From Cyclobacterium qasimii M12-11B (GTDB taxonomy: Bacteria; Bacteroidota; Bacteroidia; Cytophagales; Cyclobacteriaceae), in the NCBI RefSeq assembly GCF_000427295.1, contig NZ_ATNM01000197.1, forward strand, positions 1 to 64,000: a stretch of DNA of 64,000 nt. The letters are read 5' to 3'. A program made the position numbers and the translations under genes. Shown here in pieces: positions 57,569-64,000 of the stretch. The notes beneath the pieces were generated by a model. It did not search any database and was not told where the DNA came from. It worked only from the letters and a program-made list of their open reading frames with translations. The first letter of the stretch is position 1, and the number at the start of each line of letters is the position of its first letter.

Positions 57569-58546
57569 TTATTCTATAATTATATTATCACCCTTCTGAG
57601 AAACAGTTACCCCAAGCGTTTGACTGATAATTTCAAGATTGTCTCTCAATGATCCATAAGGGAGCGTGGTGGTAATAGACATCTCCTTTGCCTGCGAAGA
57701 CAGCACCTCAACCTCACTATTATAAGCAGCATTCAAGGCCTCCACAAGTGTTGTAAGTTTCAGGTTCTTTGCTACAAACTCCTTGCTTACATAATATTTA
57801 AACAATTGATCGGTGGAGGCACTTTTTTCAATGGTGCCATTGTCATTGTTAATCATAGCCTTTTCATTTTTTTGCAGCAAAACTTCATCTCTAACTGTTT
57901 TCACTTGCACAACACCTTCATCCACAATCACAATTGTTCTTTCTTTGGTTTTTTTAACATTGAAAGAAGTACCTAAAACCCTTACTTCCAATTCACCTAC
58001 AGCTATTACAAATGGCTTTTTAGGATTCTTCTCTACTTGGAAATAAGCTTCTCCCTGCTCCAACTTAACGAGGCGATTACCCCCTAACCATTTCTGGCTA
58101 TAGGATAATTTAGCATTTTTATTAAGTGTAAGTACACTACCATCTATTAGCACTTCTTTTATAGCTTCCTGATCTGCCACTAAAGCCACATTGGAGTAAA
58201 GGGCCTTTCCAGAATGGGGAAGGAAGGACAAGACTATTGCCGTAATCGCACCAAGAAGCACAAAGGCCGCTGCTACTCTTCCCCATCCAGAAGCTAAAAA
58301 CCGTTGCCCCCCCTTTGGTTGTACCTTTTTTTGATTTTCCTCACGAAGCAATTGAAAGCGCTCCCATGCTGAATTTTCATTTATATCATCCGCCTGAACC
58401 AAGTCTTTTGACTTTACCCAAACCCACCTAAGCTGTTGAAAATGTTTCTTATGTTCAGGGTTTGCATCCATCCAGATTTCTACTGCTGTAACCTCATCTG
58501 GACTGGCTTCCTCAAGCAGGTATTTTATAAGTAAGCTATCTTCCAT
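57569..58546 (-). CDS. FecR-family anti-sigma factor
   Basis: Membrane-anchored anti-sigma factor with DUF4974 C-terminus. The cytoplasmic N-terminal helical part (DEVTAVEIWMDANPEHKKHFQQLRWVWV) is followed by one membrane segment near residues 90-110 (VAAAFVLLGAITAIVLSFLPHSG). The periplasmic FecR domain has EVLIDGSVLTLNKNAKLSYSQKWLGGNRLVKLEQGEAYFQVEKNPKKPFVIAVGELEVRVLGTSFNVK, and the DUF4974 STN-like end has TLVEALNAAYNSEVEVL. Start taken at ATG 58546; a GTG three bases upstream abuts the sigma stop. It should pass a signal from the STN protein to the ECF sigma factor. Confidence 0.92.
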   Translation of the reverse strand: MEDSLLIKYLLEEASPDEVTAVEIWMDANPEHKKHFQQLRWVWVKSKDLVQADDINENSAWERFQLLREENQKKVQPKGGQRFLASGWGRVAAAFVLLGAITAIVLSFLPHSGKALYSNVALVADQEAIKEVLIDGSVLTLNKNAKLSYSQKWLGGNRLVKLEQGEAYFQVEKNPKKPFVIAVGELEVRVLGTSFNVKKTKERTIVIVDEGVVQVKTVRDEVLLQKNEKAMINNDNGTIEKSASTDQLFKYYVSKEFVAKNLKLTTLVEALNAAYNSEVEVLSSQAKEMSITTTLPYGSLRDNLEIISQTLGVTVSQKGDNIIIE

Positions 58547-58549
58547 CAC

Positions 58550-59137
58550 TTAAAATTTATCTGCCAATAGAATTAAAATAACTGGCAGAAATTCTGCCAA
58601 TTCCACTCTTAAGGTTTTCAGGGCTTTCCCCATGTGACCTTCCACAGTTTTTATAGAAATACCCAATCTATCTGCAATTTCATGGTACTTAAGCTCTTCG
58701 AACCTACTAAGCTGAAACACCTTCCTACATTTTTCAGGCAATACCTGCAATGCCTGGTTCAACTTATTTTGAATTTCCTTCTCCTCTCCAGGGTTGTCGA
58801 CCACAGTTCCTATAGACCTATCTCCTGCAAATTCATGTTGTTTCCTTTCCCTGTGTTTCATCTTAACTTTTTCGTGCTTGAGATAGTTTAGTGAGTCGTA
58901 ATACACTGCCTTGTAGAGGTAGGATTTAATAGAAGTGGTGATATCAACGGCCTCCCTCCTTTCCCATAGTTTAAGAAAAACGGTCTGCACCACCTCTTCG
59001 GCCACAACTTCATCCTTAACCAACACACGTGAATAAGCATACAGAGATTTAAAGTGGCTTTTAAAAACCTCCTCAAACACGCGCTCATCCACTAACAGTG
59101 GTAAGTCCTTATTAACATTCGTAATTTCTGTCACCAA
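58550..59137 (-). CDS. ECF sigma factor (Bacteroides expansion family)
   Basis: 195-residue sigma-70 factor with region 2 ([62 protein letters not shown]) and region 4 ([52 protein letters not shown]). It is the first gene of the sigma-FecR-STN protein set, with FecR starting immediately after its stop codon. Such sets normally precede a SusC-type TonB receptor; here the third gene is a repeat protein instead. Expect autoregulated expression of all three. Confidence 0.93.
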   Translation of the reverse strand: MVTEITNVNKDLPLLVDERVFEEVFKSHFKSLYAYSRVLVKDEVVAEEVVQTVFLKLWERREAVDITTSIKSYLYKAVYYDSLNYLKHEKVKMKHRERKQHEFAGDRSIGTVVDNPGEEKEIQNKLNQALQVLPEKCRKVFQLSRFEELKYHEIADRLGISIKTVEGHMGKALKTLRVELAEFLPVILILLADKF

Positions 59138-59474
59138 TCCTGATCATTAAATTTACCTTCATTCAATAATATGACACCTTACTATTACTATACCCTTGGT
59201 CTCTGGGGAAATAATTCATAAAGCTTGAAATTATACCTTACACTACCATGTTTTATTGATCCAAGCGAGGGTAATTTAAATCATAAAACCTGACTAGACA
59301 ACATTAAACTCTTTTCAAAGACCACTTAATCCCCATTCGAATTGCGGGTATAGTAATGTCGGATTGCCGATATGGATCGGTATTTTATTTAGTCCCTGCA
59401 TATTGTCAAAGCCTGTGCAATTCCCGATTAATTTTCTAGAAAACAGTCTAATAAGCAAGGTACAAAGAAGGAAA
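59138..59474. other. Gene-free stretch upstream of the ECF sigma operon
   Basis: 337 bases between the sigma gene and the stop codon of the repeat protein. It presumably holds the promoter of the sigma operon. It also contains GATATGGATCGGTAT near 59367 and GTATAGTAATGTCGG, but no hairpin or repeat I can defend. Confidence 0.4.
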
Positions 59475-60623
59475 TCAATCAATTCTGATGTTCAACCCAG
59501 CAGTAACTCCTAAATTAATCGCTTTATAGACACCTCTTCTGTCACGGTTCCATAATTGCAAACCTGACAAATCATCCCCATTCGAATATTTGGTATGGGT
59601 ATAATTTAAGCTGGGACCTGCAAAAATTTGTAGGTTTCGAGACAGTAATAAAACTGGCAACACCTTGATTCCTGACCTGGAATATTCTCCCCCTTTTTTG
59701 AAATTGGTGGCAAATATGTTGGTACCCTCCACATCCAGACGAAAACTATTGCCTTCAAAAACCTTCAAACCTAATCCAGCCTCTAAAGCGTAAGGCAGGT
59801 CACCGTATTGTAGATTGGACCCTATACCTACAATTCCATACAACCTTCTCCCTCCGGATTTAAGGCTTAACATGGTTGTAAGGTTTTCATCTGAAGACAG
59901 CCCAATCCTTATTTCTCCATCTTCTATAAGATTTATAATTCCTATTGGATAGTCACTGCTTTCTGCAATATTTACGATACCAGACACCTGCACCCCTTTA
60001 ACTTTTTTGGCTCTATTTACAATCCCTGCGATCTGAATGCCATTTACATTCTCAGCTTCATTGAATATGCCAGCAATTTGAATTCCTTCTATTTCCTTGG
60101 TAAGATTGGCTATTCCTGCTATTTGAGCCCCCTTATTTGAGGCTGAGAGATTAACTATGCCCGCATTTTGAAAGCCCTCCACATTCCTTGCCTTATTCAA
60201 TATTCCTGCAATTTGCACAGGGGCATCTTTCTCTAAAAAATTAGCAATTCCGGCTATTTGCACGCCTTTATCGGCATCCTGAGCCTGGTTCATAAGCCCT
60301 GCAAGCTGAACCCCTGTCAAATCACCTCTCAGTTTTGAATACAAACCTGCAACTTGCAAACCAGTAGCATCGCCCTGAACCATCCCCGCTAGACCATATA
60401 TTGACAATCCATTTTCCCCAGCAGAAAGACCTGCAAGCGCGTGGATACTAAAGTTATTGGAAAACTTAGCCGCATCCAATCCATTGGTACTGATAGGATA
60501 AATAAATCCCAGATGGGCAGGTCGCTCCTTTTGTGCACAGACCTTAGAAAAGGAACTGCCTAACAATAAAAACAATAGGGTACCAGTTTTAAATTTAGTG
60601 TAATTAATTTTCATGATTTTCAA
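59475..60623 (-). CDS. Secreted GxQxAGIxN repeat protein
   Basis: 382-residue exported protein, paralogue of the C-terminal two thirds of the STN-domain protein at 55768-57534. Signal peptide up to SKVCAQ, then about nine repeats of 18-20 residues with the core GxQxAGIxN (GLQVAGLYS, GVQLAGLMN, GVQIAGIAN, GFQNAGIVN, GAQIAGIAN, GIQIAGIFN). Next comes AESSDYPIGIINLIEDGEIRIG and a beta-rich C-terminus. It lacks the STN and carboxypeptidase-like domains. Similar repeats occur in Leptospira surface repeat proteins (LA_2272 type) as far as I recall. Start: MKIMKINYTK at 60623, or the second Met at 60614. Function unknown; likely surface or outer membrane. Confidence 0.7.
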   Translation of the reverse strand: MKIMKINYTKFKTGTLLFLLLGSSFSKVCAQKERPAHLGFIYPISTNGLDAAKFSNNFSIHALAGLSAGENGLSIYGLAGMVQGDATGLQVAGLYSKLRGDLTGVQLAGLMNQAQDADKGVQIAGIANFLEKDAPVQIAGILNKARNVEGFQNAGIVNLSASNKGAQIAGIANLTKEIEGIQIAGIFNEAENVNGIQIAGIVNRAKKVKGVQVSGIVNIAESSDYPIGIINLIEDGEIRIGLSSDENLTTMLSLKSGGRRLYGIVGIGSNLQYGDLPYALEAGLGLKVFEGNSFRLDVEGTNIFATNFKKGGEYSRSGIKVLPVLLLSRNLQIFAGPSLNYTHTKYSNGDDLSGLQLWNRDRRGVYKAINLGVTAGLNIRID

Positions 60624-60765
60624 TTATTTATCGTTTCATAGGTAGGACAACCCTAATTTGTTTTACCCCTATTTTAAAATGCTATTATTTTCAAACAGGG
60701 GTATACCACTTTCTAGTTGTCTTATAACTACAGGCGACATTTGCTAAAACAAACCAACAGCGCTC

Positions 60766-61386
60766 ATGAAATTTATCTTATTTAGTATCCCAATATATAT
60801 TTTAAGCACCTTTTCCGCAGCCCCAATCTTACCTCACTCTCCTGAATTTGAATTAATTAAAGAAGGGAATGGGATTCACTTCTTTGAGCGATGGATCACC
60901 ATGGAGGATGGCACGAAAAGCAGAGAAGTAAAATTTTTAATTGAAATCCAGGCTCCTTCTAAAAATGTTTTAGAGGTATTAACAAAAGAAAAATTTGGAG
61001 CAAAATGGAATGAAAACAGCCTAGATTATAAAATCAAAGCAAGCGGTAAACAGTCCTGGATCAGCTATATAAAATACAGCTTTCCTTTTCCCTTATCAGA
61101 TAGAGAATGCTACTTATACAATCAGCTCGTAGAAAATAAGGATGGTAAAACCATATTTTTCAAATCGTCTGAATCCAGAATATTCTCTAACGAAGAGAAC
61201 ATAGTTCAAATGGAAGGCTTAAAAGGAAGGTGGGTGATAACGGAGGGAAACGAACATACACTTTTGAGGTACCACATTATATCCGTCCCAGAAGAAGGAT
61301 TGCCGAGGTGGATTGTAGACCCGATCATCAGAAAAAATCTCTGGGCAACTATGGAAAACCTAAAAAGAACTATCGAAGAAATCTAG
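60766..61386 (+). CDS. Secreted START-like (SRPBCC) domain protein
   Basis: 206 residues with signal peptide MKFILFSIPIYILSTFSAAPILP and then a START/SRPBCC-type lipid-binding fold. Landmarks are ELIKEGNGIHFFERWITMEDG, VLTKEKFGAKWNENSLDYKIKASGKQSWISYIKYSFPFPLSDRECYLYNQ, and the C-terminal helix PRWIVDPIIRKNLWATMENLKRTIEEI, the long helix that closes the pocket. Export is unusual for this fold in bacteria. Neighbours give no hint of ligand. The gene is single, on the plus strand, and convergent with pdhA across a bidirectional terminator. Confidence 0.78.
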   Translation: MKFILFSIPIYILSTFSAAPILPHSPEFELIKEGNGIHFFERWITMEDGTKSREVKFLIEIQAPSKNVLEVLTKEKFGAKWNENSLDYKIKASGKQSWISYIKYSFPFPLSDRECYLYNQLVENKDGKTIFFKSSESRIFSNEENIVQMEGLKGRWVITEGNEHTLLRYHIISVPEEGLPRWIVDPIIRKNLWATMENLKRTIEEI

Positions 61387-61454
61387 GTTTCACCGACTTT
61401 CCACCGAGGATTCCCTGGCGTTATGCTTAAGTGACCAATACGCTACAGTCAAAA

Positions 61455-61488
61455 AAAAGCCCTTCAGGACAAATCCTGAAGGGCTTTT
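61455..61488. terminator. Bidirectional terminator between the START gene and pdhA
   Basis: AAAAGCCCTTCAGGA pairs perfectly with TCCTGAAGGGCTTTT (15 bp, four-base loop CAAA), with further A on the left and T on the right. Strong terminator for both strands. Confidence 0.92.
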
Positions 61489-61511
61489 CAATTAAATAAT
61501 ATTGAGAATAA

Positions 61512-62534
61512 TTATTCCCTAACAAAAGGAAAATCATCTTCCATATAAACATCTTTGAAGGCATCTTCTCCTTCAGGCCAAGGTGATTCTTCAGCAAATT
61601 TAACTGCATCAGCTACTTGCTTTTTCACTTTGGCTTCAATTTCTTTTATTTCGTCTTCAGTAAGGATTTGATTGTCAACAATCGTAGCCCTAACCTGTTC
61701 GATAGGATCCCTTTGTTTGTATTCCTCTACCTCTTCCTTGGTTCGGTATTTTTGAGGATCAGACATTGAGTGTCCTTTGTATCTGTATGTTCTGAACTCC
61801 AATAAAGTCGGTCCATCTCCTTTTCTTGCCCTTTCAGCTGCTTCTTTCACCGCCTCATGTACTTCTTCCACATTCATCGCATCCACAGGGAAGGAAGGGA
61901 TGTCGTAAGATTCACCTAATTTGTAAAGTTCATCCACATTAGAAGAACGTTTTACAGAGGTACCCATGGCATAGCCATTGTTCTCTATTACAAAAATAAC
62001 AGGTGTTTTGTAAAGCATGGCCAAATTGAGGGATTCATGAAAAGCCCCTTGCCTTACAGCACCATCCCCCATAAAGCAAATGGACAGGTTTTTTGTACCC
62101 TTGTATTTTTCAGCAAAACCAAGCCCTAATCCCATTGGAATTTGAGCCCCTACAATAGCATGGCCTCCGGCAAAGTTTTTTGATTTATCGAAAATGTGCA
62201 TGGAACCACCTTTACCTTTGGTAGTGCCTGTGGCTTTACCATAAAGTTCGGCCATAATAGCACCAGGATCTGTACCTAAGCCTAATGGCTGGGCGTGACA
62301 CCTGTATGCTGTTATCCATTTATCCTCTTTTTCAAGAGCAGAAATGGCTCCAGCTGCGCATGCTTCCTGGCCAATATAAAGGTGACAGAATCCCCTTATC
62401 TTTTGTTGTCCATAAAGCTGCCCTGCTTTTTCTTCAAAACGCCTCATAAGCAACATTCCCTCAAACCAATTGTGGTAGGTTTCTTTGGAATATTTTACTT
62501 TAGATTTACTTGTACTAGAACTCTTCTTTGCCAT
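61512..62534 (-). CDS. pdhA: Pyruvate dehydrogenase E1 component, alpha subunit
   Basis: Thiamine-diphosphate subunit of the pyruvate dehydrogenase complex. From ATG at 62534 (MAKKSSSTSKSKVKYSKETYHNWFEGMLLMRRFEEKAGQLYGQQKIRGFCHLYIGQEACAAG) it is 340 residues. It contains AYRCHAQPLGLG, GKGGSMHIFDKSKNFAGGHAIVGAQIPMGLGLGFA, the ThDP motif GDGAVRQGAFHESLNLAMLYKTPVIFVIENNGYAMGT, and the phosphorylation-loop-like YRYKGHSMSDPQKYRTKEEVEEY. An upstream TTG-like start would run into recF, so the shorter form is chosen. The beta subunit is not in the window. Confidence 0.95.
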   Translation of the reverse strand: MAKKSSSTSKSKVKYSKETYHNWFEGMLLMRRFEEKAGQLYGQQKIRGFCHLYIGQEACAAGAISALEKEDKWITAYRCHAQPLGLGTDPGAIMAELYGKATGTTKGKGGSMHIFDKSKNFAGGHAIVGAQIPMGLGLGFAEKYKGTKNLSICFMGDGAVRQGAFHESLNLAMLYKTPVIFVIENNGYAMGTSVKRSSNVDELYKLGESYDIPSFPVDAMNVEEVHEAVKEAAERARKGDGPTLLEFRTYRYKGHSMSDPQKYRTKEEVEEYKQRDPIEQVRATIVDNQILTEDEIKEIEAKVKKQVADAVKFAEESPWPEGEDAFKDVYMEDDFPFVRE

Positions 62535-62613
62535 ACCGTATTCTATAAAATATGCTAACTTTGGCCTCAAATATAATGAAATCAAAGCAATTTTGTGACC
62601 TTTTATAAAAATA

Positions 62614-63744
62614 GTGAAAAACATCCTGCGATTAAGCCATGTACCTAAAAACTTAAAATTAATTCAATTTAAAAACTTCCAAAATTTGGATTTGGTTTTT
62701 GATCAAGGAGTTAATTGTTTCTTTGGTGAAAATGGCGCGGGGAAAACCAATCTATTGGATGCCATTCATTATTTGTGTTTAACCAAAAGTGCATTTATAC
62801 CCGGTGACAGTAACCATATAATGCATGAAAAAGATTTTTTTACGATTAAGGGAGAGTTTGACCTGCTTGACAAAGAGCTTGGGGTCAATTGCTTCTTTGA
62901 AAGTGGTAAAAAGAAGCGCCTTGAAGTCAGTGGAAAGCCTTACACCAAACTTAGTGATCATATCGGGCTTCTCCCCCTGGTAATTATTGCTCCAGATGAC
63001 ACTGAAATTATCAATGGTGGAAGTGAGGAAAGAAGAAAGTTTTTTGACAGCATGATCTGTCAGGCGGACCAAAACTACTTGCAAAAGCTGATTCGATACC
63101 AAAAGTATTTAAAACAAAGGAATGCATTATTAAAGAGATTCGCTGAAGAAAAAAGACTGGACAGGTTACAGTTGGCTCCTTACGACGAAGAATTGATTCA
63201 ACTGTCCAATGAAATAAACCAAATCCGTCATCAATTTTTAAATGATTTTTTAATTCATTTTAAAAAGCATTATGAAGCCATATCTGGCGCTAAAGAAGAA
63301 GTAGGCATACATTATAAAAGTCAGGTAGACAAAGAGCATTTCAATTTGGACTTTGTCAACAATGTAAAAAGAGATGTACTACTCAAAAGAACAGGTTTTG
63401 GCATTCATAAAGACGACTTTATATTCACATTTGATGATCAAGAGATAAAAAAATTTGGCTCACAGGGCCAAAAGAAATCCTTTTTAATAAGTCTTAAGCT
63501 TGCCCAGTTTTATATTTTCAAGGAAATAAAAGGCACCAAGCCACTACTTTTGCTGGATGATATTTTTGACAAGCTTGATGATCATCGGATCCACCACTTA
63601 ATGACGGCGGTAGCCAATAAAGAATTTGGACAGCTATTTATTTCAGATGCGAGGCCTGAAAGGTCTAGAGAAATCCTTAGCCAAATCACTTCGGATTACA
63701 GCTCTTTTACAATTTCAAACAATACTGTCAGTGAAATAGAATAA
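62614..63744 (+). CDS. recF: DNA replication and repair protein RecF, N-terminus possibly misread
   Basis: Binds DNA gaps and helps load RecA. The 376-residue frame has KLIQFKNFQNLDLVF, Walker A GENGAGKTNLLDAIHYLCLTKSAF, and the GFGIHKDDFIFTFDDQEIKKFGSQGQKKSFLISLKLAQFYIFKE signature. It ends with Walker B LLLLDDIFDKLDDHRIHHL and FISDARPE. The first residues are odd: from GTG at 62614 the frame reads ...LRLSHVPKNLKLIQ. The ATG at 62639 would give MYLKNLKLIQ, the normal RecF start, if the five-A run 62647-62651 had six. I think that is the true start and one base is missing in the sequence. It is divergent from pdhA, leaving about 80-100 bases for two promoters. Confidence 0.92.
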   Translation: MKNILRLSHVPKNLKLIQFKNFQNLDLVFDQGVNCFFGENGAGKTNLLDAIHYLCLTKSAFIPGDSNHIMHEKDFFTIKGEFDLLDKELGVNCFFESGKKKRLEVSGKPYTKLSDHIGLLPLVIIAPDDTEIINGGSEERRKFFDSMICQADQNYLQKLIRYQKYLKQRNALLKRFAEEKRLDRLQLAPYDEELIQLSNEINQIRHQFLNDFLIHFKKHYEAISGAKEEVGIHYKSQVDKEHFNLDFVNNVKRDVLLKRTGFGIHKDDFIFTFDDQEIKKFGSQGQKKSFLISLKLAQFYIFKEIKGTKPLLLLDDIFDKLDDHRIHHLMTAVANKEFGQLFISDARPERSREILSQITSDYSSFTISNNTVSEIE

Positions 63745-63746
63745 GA

Positions 63747-64000
63747 TTAATAGCGGCTTCTTCTTTTTAATATTTTCCCATCCAAAGAGATTTTCCCGGG
63801 TCCAAGAAGCAAAAGAACAATAAACACAAGGAGGTAAATCATTGGCAATTCTTGTTTTTCAAACCCACCTCCAGACTGAACAATAAATGTAATTACCGCC
63901 ATATTTATAATCATTGGAATGAGTATAATCCTGCTCATAAACCCTAGGATTAGAAAGATGGCACAAAAAAATTCAGCAAATATTACCAGTTGCAACGATA
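63747..64000 (-). CDS. DoxX family membrane protein, partial
   Basis: C-terminal part of a DoxX-type integral membrane protein; the frame runs off the right edge of the window. The visible 84 codons give LVIFAEFFCAIFLILGFMSRIILIPMIINMAVITFIVQSGGGFEKQELPMIYLLVFIVLLLLGPGKISLDG, with the DoxX pattern of two or three helices and the closing L-x-GPGK(I/Y)SLD motif, and a basic tail KILKRRSRY. It ends two bases after recF on the opposite strand (convergent). Family function (redox or thiosulfate-quinone related in some members) is unsettled. Confidence 0.82.
   Translation of the reverse strand, partial: SLQLVIFAEFFCAIFLILGFMSRIILIPMIINMAVITFIVQSGGGFEKQELPMIYLLVFIVLLLLGPGKISLDGKILKRRSRY

Overview
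The window is a chromosomal segment of a Bacteroidota bacterium, most likely a marine or aquatic member of Cytophagales/Cyclobacteriaceae. The placement rests on the AT-rich Bacteroidetes gene style, a type IX secretion C-terminal sorting domain, the SusC/SusD pair, ECF sigma/FecR regulation and the conserved order bamD-rpoZ-coaBC-DUF4835-recN. The genus is inferred, not proven.

Layout. 1-11.8 kb: housekeeping and envelope genes (mdh, a frameshifted cyclic-nucleotide-domain gene, tilS, an OstA/LptA-like protein, a T9SS cargo-like protein, bamD, rpoZ, coaBC, PorD-like DUF4835, recN, fabI). 11.9-23.3 kb: one minus-strand branched-chain amino-acid operon, ilvD-ilvB-ilvN-ilvC-leuA-leuC-leuD-cimA-leuB. 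It is preceded by what reads as a complete transcription attenuator: a 15-residue leader peptide with 13 Leu/Ile/Val residues, an antiterminator pairing and a perfect 11-bp terminator hairpin. With a citramalate synthase in place of threonine deaminase, the operon could make Val, Leu and Ile from pyruvate and acetyl-CoA, the transaminase excepted. 23.6-33.5 kb: ispE, an EamA transporter, an LptF/G permease, tgt, a glycosyltransferase, a sigma factor, rsmG (frameshifted), a lipoprotein, der, era and an initiator tRNA-Met.

33.6-37.5 kb holds three blocks of a degenerate, alternating inverted-repeat array (two half-sites, partly about 167 bp periodic). They surround a YihY/BrkB membrane protein and a GxxExxY nuclease-fold gene. 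37.6-55.5 kb is a polysaccharide utilisation locus: a GH43-like/GH29 fusion, a GH106-type rhamnosidase, a sulfatase, a large secreted protein I cannot assign, SusD, SusC, a fucose/arabinose-isomerase-family enzyme, an MFS transporter and a GntR regulator. A 17-bp palindrome recurs before the transporter and isomerase and is a candidate GntR operator. The target is probably a sulfated polysaccharide containing fucose and/or rhamnose.

55.8-60.6 kb carries an ECF sigma factor and FecR anti-sigma factor followed not by a TonB receptor but by an STN-domain protein with about ten GxQxAGIxN repeats, plus a paralogue of that repeat protein. 60.7-64 kb has a secreted START-like protein, pdhA, recF and a partial DoxX gene.

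At least five genes are broken by single-base changes in homopolymer runs, and the start of recF looks affected the same way. So many cases of one type in 64 kb point to sequencing error more than gene decay, so the frameshifted genes are probably intact in the organism.
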